Under the pieces are notes generated by a model. It had not been told where the DNA came from and made no database searches. It saw nothing but the letters and a program-made list of their open reading frames with translations. Below, piece after piece: positions 8,477 through 17,098 of a stretch of DNA of 64,000 nt. Numbering within the stretch: the stretch's first letter is position 1; every line of letters begins with the position of its first letter. Location: the NCBI GenBank assembly GCA_043748015.1, contig JAYTOA010000169.1:1-64000 (forward strand). Direction: 5' to 3'. Source of the DNA: JAIBBG01 sp043748015. Its GTDB lineage: Bacteria > Bacteroidota > Bacteroidia > Flavobacteriales_D > Sanyastnellaceae. Both the position numbers and the translations under genes were made by a program.

Positions 8477-10188
8477 TGAATATTAGAATGAATCGTAATT
8501 CTAAGAAAATGACTTTGGAACGAAGTATCCTAAGGCAAATTCAATTTTTTTTCATATTGTTGGTTGGTTTGAGCGCTTCGGCTCAAATCACTTTCAATAA
8601 AGTGCAACCTGTCAGTTGGCAGGACCCACCTTTTAACTATGCCCCCAATGGCTATTTAACCAATGTATTTGAAATAGATCGTACGAATAATTTTTACGAC
8701 GGTTATTTGTGTTTTGGACTTGGGGTGCTTTGCAGACCGGGAGTATGCGATAATTACACACGGTCCTTTAGCATAAAGACCAATCTCCAAGGCGAGTTGA
8801 TGTGGTGGAATCGTTATGATAACGATTCTATAGATATGAACGATAGAATTTTCTCCTATCAATATCAAGGAATGTGTATCAATCATCGTGGAAATTTCCT
8901 CGGAATGTTGACACAATACTCCGTTTCTGACCCTCTTGGTCTTAGTAACATCGACTACCTATCCGAATTCAAATGGGATGGTACTGAATTATTGCGAACG
9001 CTAGTTGACACTTCATTCGTAAAATACAACCCATACGCAATTGTTGAAGATTTCATGGACTCCACATACATCGTTTGCGGCTGGATACAAGATAGTCTTG
9101 CTGCTGTCAATAACACAGAACCCGATGGCTACATCATGAAATTAGACACACTCGGCAATGTGATTTGGGAAAGTTCTTTCACAAATACATTTGCTATTAT
9201 CAGTGTCTATCCGGATAGTGGAGGCTATTGGTTAGTTGGTCAACAAAGGCTAGGTAGTTGTCTCTCTTCAAGCACTGACCTCAATGAAAATTGCATCATT
9301 ATTTATGTAGATTCAGTGGGAATCGAACAAGACAGAAAAGTTCTTCACGGTTCCTGCGGATGGGAACACGCCAAAATTATCCGCTCAGATGAAGGGCTCA
9401 TTCTAGGTGGAATGTTAACCAATCCTATTTATGACCCCAACTGCGCCGCTAATGCGGGCTATCTCTACTCCAGAGGCATTGTATTCAATCATCTCACAGG
9501 ACATATTGAATATGTCGGAATGAACAAGCAGTACAATCACATCTGTCCGGAACAATATTTTGCAGACTTCAAAAGCACCTTGGATAGTGGATACGTTTTT
9601 GGAGGCTGGATGCGCTCTGCTCCACTGCCTTATCAAAAGGCAAGCCTGATGAAATTGGACGCAAACCGAGACAGCGTTTGGCACAGGCAATACATATACT
9701 ATGTCAATGCGGATTCCTTCACTGAACATTATCTCACCTCAATTGCGTTGACATCAGATAGCGGATTCGTATGCGCAGGCTACGCGTCACAAGGTTATGT
9801 AGGCGTTCCCAATCCAGGCCTCGATGTACCGTGGATTTTTAAAACGGATCAATTCGGTTGTCTCGAACCCGGCTGTCAATTGGTAGCTGTCGATGAAATT
9901 GTCATCGGTCTGGAAAATTCAATGAGCGTTTTTCCCAATCCTGTTTCTTCCTCGTGTAATATTCAATGGAACATCGATAACGCTGCACAATTGGAAAAGG
10001 ATTTTGGCAACTCTACGCTCATCATCACTGACATCACCGGCCGTGAAATGCACCGGCAAAACTTGTCGCACATTGGCAATGGGCAAACCATTTCTATTGA
10101 TATGTCGAGCTACACTGCCGGCATCTACATGGCGCATTGGGTAAGTGGTACAACTTGGTTGGATAGTTTGAAAGTGGTGAAGGAGTGA
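8476..10188 (+). CDS. T9SS type A sorting domain-containing secreted protein
   Basis: 570 aa. The start ATG overlaps the preceding stop as TAATG, suggesting translational coupling. The signal peptide (FFFILLVGLSASAQ) includes a T8 run at 8545-8552. The body has repeated blocks such as GYIMKLDTLGNVIWESSF, KTNLQGELMWWNRYDND and MKLDANRDSVWHRQY, each with a following SDSGFVCAG-type strand. This pattern is seen in Bacteroidota secreted beta-propeller-like proteins. The C-terminus (VFPNPVSSSCNIQW ... GIYMAHWVSG) is a type A sorting domain. It is the second gene of the island and shares its lack of recognisable function. Confidence 0.88.
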   Translation: MNIRMNRNSKKMTLERSILRQIQFFFILLVGLSASAQITFNKVQPVSWQDPPFNYAPNGYLTNVFEIDRTNNFYDGYLCFGLGVLCRPGVCDNYTRSFSIKTNLQGELMWWNRYDNDSIDMNDRIFSYQYQGMCINHRGNFLGMLTQYSVSDPLGLSNIDYLSEFKWDGTELLRTLVDTSFVKYNPYAIVEDFMDSTYIVCGWIQDSLAAVNNTEPDGYIMKLDTLGNVIWESSFTNTFAIISVYPDSGGYWLVGQQRLGSCLSSSTDLNENCIIIYVDSVGIEQDRKVLHGSCGWEHAKIIRSDEGLILGGMLTNPIYDPNCAANAGYLYSRGIVFNHLTGHIEYVGMNKQYNHICPEQYFADFKSTLDSGYVFGGWMRSAPLPYQKASLMKLDANRDSVWHRQYIYYVNADSFTEHYLTSIALTSDSGFVCAGYASQGYVGVPNPGLDVPWIFKTDQFGCLEPGCQLVAVDEIVIGLENSMSVFPNPVSSSCNIQWNIDNAAQLEKDFGNSTLIITDITGREMHRQNLSHIGNGQTISIDMSSYTAGIYMAHWVSGTTWLDSLKVVKE

Positions 10189-10212
10189 AAAATAATCTGG
10201 TTAAAAACCATG

Positions 10213-10239
10213 GATCGAACACTTAGAATGTGCTCGATC
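10213..10239 (+). terminator. Stem-loop after the island's last gene
   Basis: GATCGAACAC-ttagaat-GTGCTCGATC forms a 10-bp stem with one mismatch, 25 bp past the stop codon at 10188. The T-run that should follow is weak, so it is a possible rather than a strong terminator. The rest of the gap to 10377 shows nothing else. Confidence 0.4.
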
Positions 10240-10377
10240 TTCAATGTATTTACAAATTGACTTTTCTTACCTGCAAGATATTTCTTATATCCTATTTTCA
10301 AATCAGAACAGGCAGTGTTTTCAAATTCCAATTTTTGCACAATTATTTACTGCTGATTCCTTCTGACTGCCTGAAGA

Positions 10378-10893
10378 CTAAAGCGCCTTCCTCTTCATAT
10401 TCTCCACCATCTCCGCCACAGCAGGACAAACCATCGTGTTGTTATTTGTAAGATCCAGCACCTGCATCATGTTTTTTCGATCGGTATGAGGATATTCACG
10501 ACATGCTTTTGGACGCACATCGTAGATAGAACAATAATTGTCATCACCGAGAAAAGCACACGGCGCTTCATTCAAAACCCAATCGCTCTCTTCATCCATG
10601 TGAAGATACTTGTCGGTGAAATTTGAAACACGCATTCCGAGGTGTTTGGAAATTCTTTCTATATCAACATCGCGGAAAATGGGTGATGTGGTCTTGCAAC
10701 AGTTGGCACACGTAAGACAATCTATTCGAGAAAAAACTTCTTCATGCTCGGCATGAAATCGCGCATCAAGATCTTTCTTCTTCCATAATCCGGAAATGAA
10801 CTTGCGGTTCTCCTTTTTGAACTGGACCGCTCGCGCCAATAATTTTCTGAGTCTATCCGGTAGCGTTGTCATTTCTTTTTCAATGTGGATCAC
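10378..10893 (-). CDS. YkgJ-family cysteine cluster protein (zinc/iron-chelating domain)
   Basis: 171 aa, intact. CLTCANCC (C59, C62, C65, C66) is followed by CAFLGDDNYC and RPKACREYP, the Cys pattern of the YkgJ/UPF0153 family, which is predicted to chelate zinc or iron. It is the last gene of the mbnP operon: its GTG at 10893 overlaps the preceding stop by 14 nt, while an alternative ATG at 10872 starts 8 nt after that stop. Its 3' two-thirds is duplicated at 3697-4020. The final residues differ between copies (KRKAL here, KKKMM there), and the flanking sequence beyond the stop codons is unrelated. Confidence 0.87.
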   Translation of the reverse strand: MIHIEKEMTTLPDRLRKLLARAVQFKKENRKFISGLWKKKDLDARFHAEHEEVFSRIDCLTCANCCKTTSPIFRDVDIERISKHLGMRVSNFTDKYLHMDEESDWVLNEAPCAFLGDDNYCSIYDVRPKACREYPHTDRKNMMQVLDLTNNNTMVCPAVAEMVENMKRKAL

Positions 10894-11986
10894 TAAATGC
10901 CGGATTGTGAATGAATGCTGTGTCTGTAAGTGTGTTGAGAAAAGCGATCAATGCAAGTTCATCCACTTCTGTTAGAAACAATCCGCCACCGGCTCCTTCC
11001 ATGAAAGGATCTATCGTCGTAGAGATTACTCCACCTGCATTGTAATGATCGAATACCTGGTTGAGATTAAAAAATCTTCCATCGTGCATATAAGGTGCAG
11101 TCAACGCAATGTTGCGAAGTGAAGGCGTTTTGAATTTTCCGCTGTCCAGTGGATTGCCTGTTACGCCGGCCAATCCGGCATCATTCTGAAAGTGTGAATC
11201 AAGTCCGTTGTTGTGCATCAGATAATCACCCATCTGCATTCCTGCATGTCCGTGACAATGAAAACAATCCGCTCCACCCCACGGCTGACCCGTGTTTGCA
11301 TTCATACCACCTTCAGTGATAAACAAGTTGAATCCTGCATCTTCCAAAGGAGTAAAAGTATAATTGCCCAAACGCTCTCTGTCAAATTTTGAATCGGCGC
11401 TGATCATCGTTCGAAGAAAAGACGCCATAGCTTTTGCCGCCCGATCTTGTGTGATGTCCGTGCTTCCAAATGCAGCTTTAAACATTGGTGGATAAATAGG
11501 ATCGTTGCGCAATTCCATCAACGCATTCTCCCACGATTCGTTCATCTCAATCGGATTCTCAACCGGCTGCTGTACTTGTGCCTCCAGTGTAGGTGCTCGT
11601 CCATCCCAAAAATAATTGTACGCCCATCCGAGATTCACCAATGCCATAGATTGTCTGTTGCCCAAAGCGCCGGTAATACCTGCACTAAATTGATTGTGAT
11701 CGGAAAATCCATTTTCAGGAATATGACATGATCCACAACTTTGAGTGTTATCGCCACTCAATTTTTTCTCCCAGAAAAGATGGCGCCCTAATGCAATGCC
11801 TTCCACTGTCAACGGATTGTCTGCAGGAATATCCATTGGTGGAAAAAATGGCGGAATCACAAGTTGATATGGCGTAGCAGAAGTTACCGGTGGAAGTGGC
11901 AACGGTTCAACCCTATCATAACGACAACCGGTGATCATCACAATCACCGAGAACAACATCGCAAAAGGAAGATGTATTTTTTTCAC
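10880..11986 (-). CDS. Diheme cytochrome c peroxidase / MauG-MbnH-type lipoprotein (second copy)
   Basis: 368 aa from a GTG at 11986, which overlaps the upstream stop as GTGA (4 nt). The frame can be read from a TTG at 12028, but the GTG gives a clean lipoprotein signal (KKIHLPFAMLFSVIVMITGC, acylated C21). The two haem c sites are CGSCH (84-88) and CFHCH (241-245). RNIALTAPYMHDGRFF near the C-terminus is the conserved segment bringing the distal ligand to the haem. The family reduces H2O2 or, in the MauG/MbnH branch, oxidises protein side chains. The MbnP gene in the same operon favours the MbnH-like role. Periplasmic side of a membrane; metal or substrate not provable here. Confidence 0.85.
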   Translation of the reverse strand: MKKIHLPFAMLFSVIVMITGCRYDRVEPLPLPPVTSATPYQLVIPPFFPPMDIPADNPLTVEGIALGRHLFWEKKLSGDNTQSCGSCHIPENGFSDHNQFSAGITGALGNRQSMALVNLGWAYNYFWDGRAPTLEAQVQQPVENPIEMNESWENALMELRNDPIYPPMFKAAFGSTDITQDRAAKAMASFLRTMISADSKFDRERLGNYTFTPLEDAGFNLFITEGGMNANTGQPWGGADCFHCHGHAGMQMGDYLMHNNGLDSHFQNDAGLAGVTGNPLDSGKFKTPSLRNIALTAPYMHDGRFFNLNQVFDHYNAGGVISTTIDPFMEGAGGGLFLTEVDELALIAFLNTLTDTAFIHNPAFSDPH

Positions 11987-12999
11987 TTCACCAAAGGTAA
12001 CAATTGTTGATTCTGCACGAAATTCCAATCTGTCAATTCGCCTAAAAACGCTATCAAATCCTTTTGCTCTTCCGTCGAAAGCTGCAATGGCTGAATGCGT
12101 TCATCTTTGTTATCATGCGGCACTCCACCATTATTGTAGAAAGCAATCACTTCTTCCAGACTGCTGAATCGCCCGTCGTGCATGTAAGGCGCGGTAAGTG
12201 CAATGTTGCGGAGTGTGGGCGTTTTGAATTTTCCAATATCCGCAGCAAGATGAGATGCGCGCTCCTTTCCATGATCGACGCTTTCCGTTTCCAGTCCGAT
12301 GTTGTGGTAATCGAAGTCTGTGAAAAAAATACCTGAGTGACAATTACTACACTTAGTTTTTTCAGAAAAAAACAAATTCATGCCGCGCACTTCTTGTTCA
12401 GTCATCAGATTCAACTGGCCTTGACGATATCGATCGTAATGCGAATCACCGGATAAAAAGGTGCGCTGAAATGCAGCAAGCGCTCTGGTCACCACATACG
12501 GATCAATCGTATCTCTTCCATATGCAGCGCGCGCCATGCTCTTCAGCAATTCGTCCTTGTTCAATTCATGAACGGCGTGCATCATATTGAAACCCATTTC
12601 CAGCGTATCATGAAGCGGTGCAAGTGCTTGTGTTTCGAGCGTTGGAACGCCGCCTTCCATCATCAATCGTGGCATGTAAGCGATGTTCGCGAGTGTTGGC
12701 GCATTGCGCATTCCGGGAAAACCTGCCATACCGGAACTCGTCTCCTTGCCATCGGTAAATGCCACACTTAAAATGTGACATGTTCCGCAATTGGTGGAAT
12801 GATCGGTGGAAAGTCTTGTATCGTAAAACAAAATTCTACCTAACTGAACGCGAAGTTTCGTTGGTTCATTGTCTTTCGGATATACAATTGGAGGAAAACC
12901 CGCAGGGGTGCGCACTGTTACTTTCTCATCCGTCCATTCACCGATGGAATGACAGGCAACAATGAATAAAACAGCAATTACAACAAGCCATTTGCTCAT
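11983..12999 (-). CDS. Diheme cytochrome c peroxidase / MauG-MbnH-type lipoprotein (first copy)
   Basis: 338 aa. The N-terminus MSKWLVVIAVLFIVAC is a lipoprotein signal with acylated C16. Haem c motifs are CGTCH (71-75) and CSNCH (217-221), and the C-terminal segment is RNIALTAPYMHDGRFSS. It is a diverged paralogue of the next gene downstream. Its ATG overlaps the mbnP stop by 4 nt (ATGA), and its own stop overlaps the next start by 4 nt, so the three proteins are probably made in fixed proportion. MbnH-type enzymes convert a Trp of MbnP to kynurenine to build a copper site; that is family knowledge, not visible here. Confidence 0.86.
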   Translation of the reverse strand: MSKWLVVIAVLFIVACHSIGEWTDEKVTVRTPAGFPPIVYPKDNEPTKLRVQLGRILFYDTRLSTDHSTNCGTCHILSVAFTDGKETSSGMAGFPGMRNAPTLANIAYMPRLMMEGGVPTLETQALAPLHDTLEMGFNMMHAVHELNKDELLKSMARAAYGRDTIDPYVVTRALAAFQRTFLSGDSHYDRYRQGQLNLMTEQEVRGMNLFFSEKTKCSNCHSGIFFTDFDYHNIGLETESVDHGKERASHLAADIGKFKTPTLRNIALTAPYMHDGRFSSLEEVIAFYNNGGVPHDNKDERIQPLQLSTEEQKDLIAFLGELTDWNFVQNQQLLPLVK

Positions 13000-13775
13000 T
13001 GCTCCACAGTAACAGCGTTAATGTAATTATCTACAAAAGTGGTGGCCAGCACAAGATTGTTGCTGGTGTGTGTGATGGCATCGGTTGCAAGATCGATATC
13101 AGATGTGCCGCCGGTAGCAAGCAATTGATCCACGTGCAAAATCACATTGAATGTTTTCGTTTCACCGGCAACAATGTCTGTGTCGAAGATTGGAGATGTG
13201 TATCGACGGAACAATGGATCATCGCCTATGTGTATCGCAAATGGCGAAAGCAATTCTTCTCCTTCAATGCCGGTTGTATCAGCCTTACCTTCAAACTTGA
13301 TGAATATGTAACCTGTATTCCATGTCCAAAACATGCCCTGTGAACCGGCAACGCTCAACGGACTGCTGCTCGGATATTGAGCAGGATCCTGGTCTTTGTT
13401 GTACGCCTCAGGTATGCCGACATCAAACTTGAGCTTCTTGTATTTCCCTGCCGGCACTTCCAATTCAATGACATTGTTATTGAAAAAATCGAGGAGATAA
13501 AAATCTTTGAGTATCACTTCTGAGTTGTCCTCCTTGATCAATCGCAACGAAGAAACGTAATGCATGAATTTATCAATGCGTAATCTGTTGCCGAAGTTGT
13601 CGTAATAAACGCCCTGCATCGCAAAAGGAGTTCCCTGCCATTGTGGAGTAAAACGTACGATCGCTTTAGTCGGAACCGGCTCGACGATTGCGTCATCCGC
13701 ATCCTTGTCCCGGCACGCGGAAAGCGAAACCATAACAAAGGCTATTAGCAAAAGAGAAAACGATCTTAAACGCAT
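12996..13775 (-). CDS. MbnP-family (copper-binding) lipoprotein
   Basis: 259 aa. The signal ends in SLSAC (acylated C21), so it is a lipoprotein. The core matches MbnP-like proteins: RFTPQWQGTPF, the DKFMHYVSSLRL strand, FDVGIPE, and the hallmark GMFWTWNTGYIFIKFEG. Trp residues of this kind are oxidised to kynurenine by the partner MbnH in methanotroph MbnP to form a copper(I) site. It is the first gene of a four-gene operon with two diheme enzymes and a cysteine-cluster protein. No CxxC copper chaperone motif is present. Copper handling is inferred from family and context. Confidence 0.82.
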   Translation of the reverse strand: MRLRSFSLLLIAFVMVSLSACRDKDADDAIVEPVPTKAIVRFTPQWQGTPFAMQGVYYDNFGNRLRIDKFMHYVSSLRLIKEDNSEVILKDFYLLDFFNNNVIELEVPAGKYKKLKFDVGIPEAYNKDQDPAQYPSSSPLSVAGSQGMFWTWNTGYIFIKFEGKADTTGIEGEELLSPFAIHIGDDPLFRRYTSPIFDTDIVAGETKTFNVILHVDQLLATGGTSDIDLATDAITHTSNNLVLATTFVDNYINAVTVEQ

Positions 13776-13793
13776 GTGAACAATTTTGAATCA

Positions 13794-13801
13794 CAAATAT
13801 A
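13794..13801 (-). promoter_or_regulatory. -7 promoter box of the mbnP operon
   Basis: The minus strand reads TATATTTG at 13801-13794, an exact TAnnTTTG box, 18 bp upstream of the mbnP ATG. No well-placed TTG -33 box is seen. Because it falls in the upstream extension of the opposite gene, it argues against starting that gene at 13786. Confidence 0.45.
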
Positions 13802-13872
13802 GTTTTTGCAGGGGCAAAATCATTGATAACATTCGTTATTTGTTGCAATCCAAACTGCACATTCACAGACCT

Positions 13873-16800
13873 ATGATGACCACGGGATTGTTTAAAGTAA
13901 TCAGAGCCAGCGCAGGCAGCGGCAAGACGTACGCGCTTGTGAAAGAGTATCTGGTGCTGGCCTTGCGAAATAATTCGCCATGGTACTACAGGCACATTCT
14001 AGCCATCACCTTCACCAACGCTGCTGCTGCTGAAATGAAAGAACGTGTGCTTTTGCGCCTCAGTGAATTTTGTCGCGATGATCACTCCTCGCATCTGTTT
14101 CTGGAAATTCAGCTGGAGCTAGGCATTGAGCCTATAGATGTAAAAGATAGAGCTAAGGCTGTTTACAACCACATGCTTCATCACTATGGCCAACTGAGCA
14201 TTCTCACCATTGATAGCTTTACGCATAAACTCATTCGCAGCTTTGCTCGCGATCTTCACCTTCGTCATGACTTCAACATCGACATGGAAGCAGGTACTTT
14301 CCTGGAAAACATGGTCGACATATGTATAGAGCAAATCGGAATCGACGATGAGCTCACACACTATATTGAAGCATTCGCAATGAGTAATCTCGATGAAGAA
14401 AAATCATGGAATATCAGAAATCAACTCATTGAAATTTCATGGCAAATTCTCAGCGAATCAGGTGCAAAAGGATTGGAAAAACTCAAAGATTTTTCGCTTA
14501 CAGATTTTTCGGCGATCAGCAAATCGCTTTTTCAAAAAAATATTGATTATGAAAAATCTGTTGCGCACATTGCCGATGAAGGAATCGAAATATTCAACGA
14601 TGCTTCCATCGCTTTATCTGATTTTTACTATGGCGGAAGTGGAACCATTTCTTACCTGAACAAAATAAGCAATGGGACAATTGCATTGCCGGGAACCAGA
14701 GTCCATAATTTGTTTGAAACGGAAAATTGGGCTTCGAAAAAAGCAGATAACAACGCCATTCAAAATATTGAAGCCATAAGAGAAAGTCTGCTCGCTGTTT
14801 TTCAAAAATTGATTGATCTCATCAATTCAAAAACACTTGGTGAATATTTACTGCGTTCGCTCATTAGAAAAAATATTGATTCGCTTGGTTTGCTTCATCG
14901 GCTTGAAGAATTTTCACGCAACATCAAAGAGGAAAACAATATTCTGCTGATATCCGATTTTCATCAGCTCGTAAATGCTATTGTAAGAGAAAATGAAGCG
15001 CCATTCATTTATGAAAGAATAGGCACACGTTACAAACACATTCTCTTTGATGAATTTCAGGACACGTCTCAATTGCAGTGGACGAACGCATTGCCTTTGA
15101 TACAGAATTCATTGGCGGAAAACAATTTCAATCTGCTCGTTGGTGATGCCAAACAGGCCATCTACCGTTGGAGAGGTGGTGATGTGAGTCAGTTTGTTGA
15201 CCTGCCCGAAATTTCCGCGTCAGCAAATCCACATAAATCACCACCATTTTTGAATCATCATTTCAAAAAAGAAATTCTCACAGAAAATTATCGAAGCGCA
15301 CAAGAAATCGTGTCATTCAATAACTCACTTTATGAATGGCTTTCACCTCAACTGAACAATCTAGAAAATGTATTTGACGAACACAAGCAAAATGCTGTCA
15401 GAAAAAATGCGGGCTTTGTAAAAGTTGAAACTGTAGAAGGAAAGCGTTCTGACGAAAGGTGGATTGCCACCTCGGAATTGATCCTTACTCACATCAAAGA
15501 ATGTCTGGCCGACGGCTACAAACCCGGCGACATAGCAATTCTCACTCACAAAGGCGCGAAGGAAGGTGGAAGAATTGCCGCACTACTTATGGAAAAAGGA
15601 ATACAGGTGGTAACCAAAGAAAGTTTGTTGCTGGAACACTCACCAGTGGTGCGCACTTTGATTGCCTATCTTGAAATGATCACTGCGCCGGAGAAAAAAA
15701 TTGCTCCGGTGGCTTTGGTACAAGCGCTTTCCGAGCTGTATCAAAATATTTCGTTTGAATCTTTCATTGAGGAAAATATTCAACGAAACGGCAAAGAAAT
15801 TGAAATCGACATCAACACTTTTCTTGAAAATCAATTCGGAAAAAAAGACTTTTCTTTTGAGTCCGATGCGGTTTTTTCGACTTGCATTTCACTCTTGCGA
15901 TATTTCAAAACTGAACCGGATACTTCGGCTGAATTTTTACTCGAAAAAATAAAACAACTTTGTATCGGGCGAAATTTTTCACTCGCATCATTCATCGAAT
16001 GGTGGAATGACAACAAATCAAAACTCTATACTTCGTCTGTTGCCACGAGTGAGTCTATTCAAATTATGACCATTCACAAATCAAAAGGACTTCAATTTCC
16101 TGTGGTCATTTATCCAAGAATGTCATCACAGGATATGCAACCGGATATCTGGATCACACCCACCAAAGAAATTTGTGAACTGCCGTCTGCACTTGTGCAA
16201 TCACGCAATACCAGTTCGGAAGACAACGCCAAAATAGAATGGCCCGAAGAGTTTTTTTCTGAGAATGAAAAGATGCATCTCGATGAAATGAATACATGCT
16301 ATGTTGCCACGACACGTGCTGAAGACAGACTTTATTTGATTCAGGAAAATTCGTGCAAAAAATGGTTTTCGAAAGTGCTTCTGGAGGTTTTCAATAAACA
16401 TCTCGATGGATTCGAATCATCACAAACCTGGGAATCAGGATTGAGAGAAAAATATCAATCACAATTCAAAAATGATTCAATCCAACACATCCCGTTTCGC
16501 GGAGAAAAATATTTGAAACCGCAACTGCGCCTACTTCCTGTAAAACCGCTTCGAAGTGCACAAATGGAATATGGTACGCGACTTCACCTATGCCTTGCTG
16601 AGATAAAAACAAAAGATGACATTGAAAATGCGGTCGAAAAAGTGATGTCAGAAGACATGATCGACGACAAAAATTTAAAGAGTGAATTGATAAACGATCT
16701 GAGAAATCTTATCACAGAAAAAGATGTTTCTCCTTGGTTTGAACGCGGACTAAAACTCAAGCTTGAAAAAGAAATTTGTCTTACCAATGGCAGTGTTTCC

Positions 16801-16992
16801 AGACCTGACCGCGTGGTGATATATGAGGAACGTATAGACGTGATCGATTATAAAACCGGAGCTTATTCACCTCAACACGAGATACAAATAAAAAGCTATT
16901 CAGATCTATTATCGAAAATCTATAACAAGCCTGTCAATGCATTTTTACTCTACACACAGGAACGTCAAATTATTCGAGTGGAACAACATTGA
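13873..16992 (+). CDS. addA: UvrD-type helicase with RecB-family nuclease domain (AddA-like)
   Basis: 1039 aa from the ATG at 13873 (a second ATG follows at 13876). Superfamily 1 helicase motifs occur in order: ASAGSGKTYALV (Walker A), FTNAAAAEMKERVL, LFDEFQDTSQLQW (Walker B), LVGDAKQAIYRWRGGD, LTENYRS, IMTIHKSKGLQFPVVIYP and YVATTRAEDRLYLI. The C-terminus has a PD-(D/E)XK nuclease: RPDRVVIYEERIDVIDYKTG then QIKSYSDLL. This is the architecture of AddA, the helicase-nuclease that processes double-strand breaks for RecA. The AddB-like partner is at 52922-55672, not adjacent. The in-frame extension to 13786 is doubtful. Confidence 0.88.
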   Translation: MMTTGLFKVIRASAGSGKTYALVKEYLVLALRNNSPWYYRHILAITFTNAAAAEMKERVLLRLSEFCRDDHSSHLFLEIQLELGIEPIDVKDRAKAVYNHMLHHYGQLSILTIDSFTHKLIRSFARDLHLRHDFNIDMEAGTFLENMVDICIEQIGIDDELTHYIEAFAMSNLDEEKSWNIRNQLIEISWQILSESGAKGLEKLKDFSLTDFSAISKSLFQKNIDYEKSVAHIADEGIEIFNDASIALSDFYYGGSGTISYLNKISNGTIALPGTRVHNLFETENWASKKADNNAIQNIEAIRESLLAVFQKLIDLINSKTLGEYLLRSLIRKNIDSLGLLHRLEEFSRNIKEENNILLISDFHQLVNAIVRENEAPFIYERIGTRYKHILFDEFQDTSQLQWTNALPLIQNSLAENNFNLLVGDAKQAIYRWRGGDVSQFVDLPEISASANPHKSPPFLNHHFKKEILTENYRSAQEIVSFNNSLYEWLSPQLNNLENVFDEHKQNAVRKNAGFVKVETVEGKRSDERWIATSELILTHIKECLADGYKPGDIAILTHKGAKEGGRIAALLMEKGIQVVTKESLLLEHSPVVRTLIAYLEMITAPEKKIAPVALVQALSELYQNISFESFIEENIQRNGKEIEIDINTFLENQFGKKDFSFESDAVFSTCISLLRYFKTEPDTSAEFLLEKIKQLCIGRNFSLASFIEWWNDNKSKLYTSSVATSESIQIMTIHKSKGLQFPVVIYPRMSSQDMQPDIWITPTKEICELPSALVQSRNTSSEDNAKIEWPEEFFSENEKMHLDEMNTCYVATTRAEDRLYLIQENSCKKWFSKVLLEVFNKHLDGFESSQTWESGLREKYQSQFKNDSIQHIPFRGEKYLKPQLRLLPVKPLRSAQMEYGTRLHLCLAEIKTKDDIENAVEKVMSEDMIDDKNLKSELINDLRNLITEKDVSPWFERGLKLKLEKEICLTNGSVSRPDRVVIYEERIDVIDYKTGAYSPQHEIQIKSYSDLLSKIYNKPVNAFLLYTQERQIIRVEQH

Positions 16993-17098
16993 GATTCACT
17001 TGTATTGAAGTGAGATTTTACACCGTATTTGAATTTTCTTTTTTCATGGTGCAGGACCATAAGCCATACATTAGCGACATCACCTTAATTGCTCTCTG

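Noticed and set aside
4021..10377. Transposon or integrative element with its own recombinase
   Set aside because: No transposase or integrase frame and no terminal inverted repeats; only the ykgJ direct duplication borders it.
13786..13872. Upstream extension of the AddA-like gene
   Set aside because: It overlaps the -7 box of the mbnP operon and does not resemble the family start; the ATG at 13873 is preferred.
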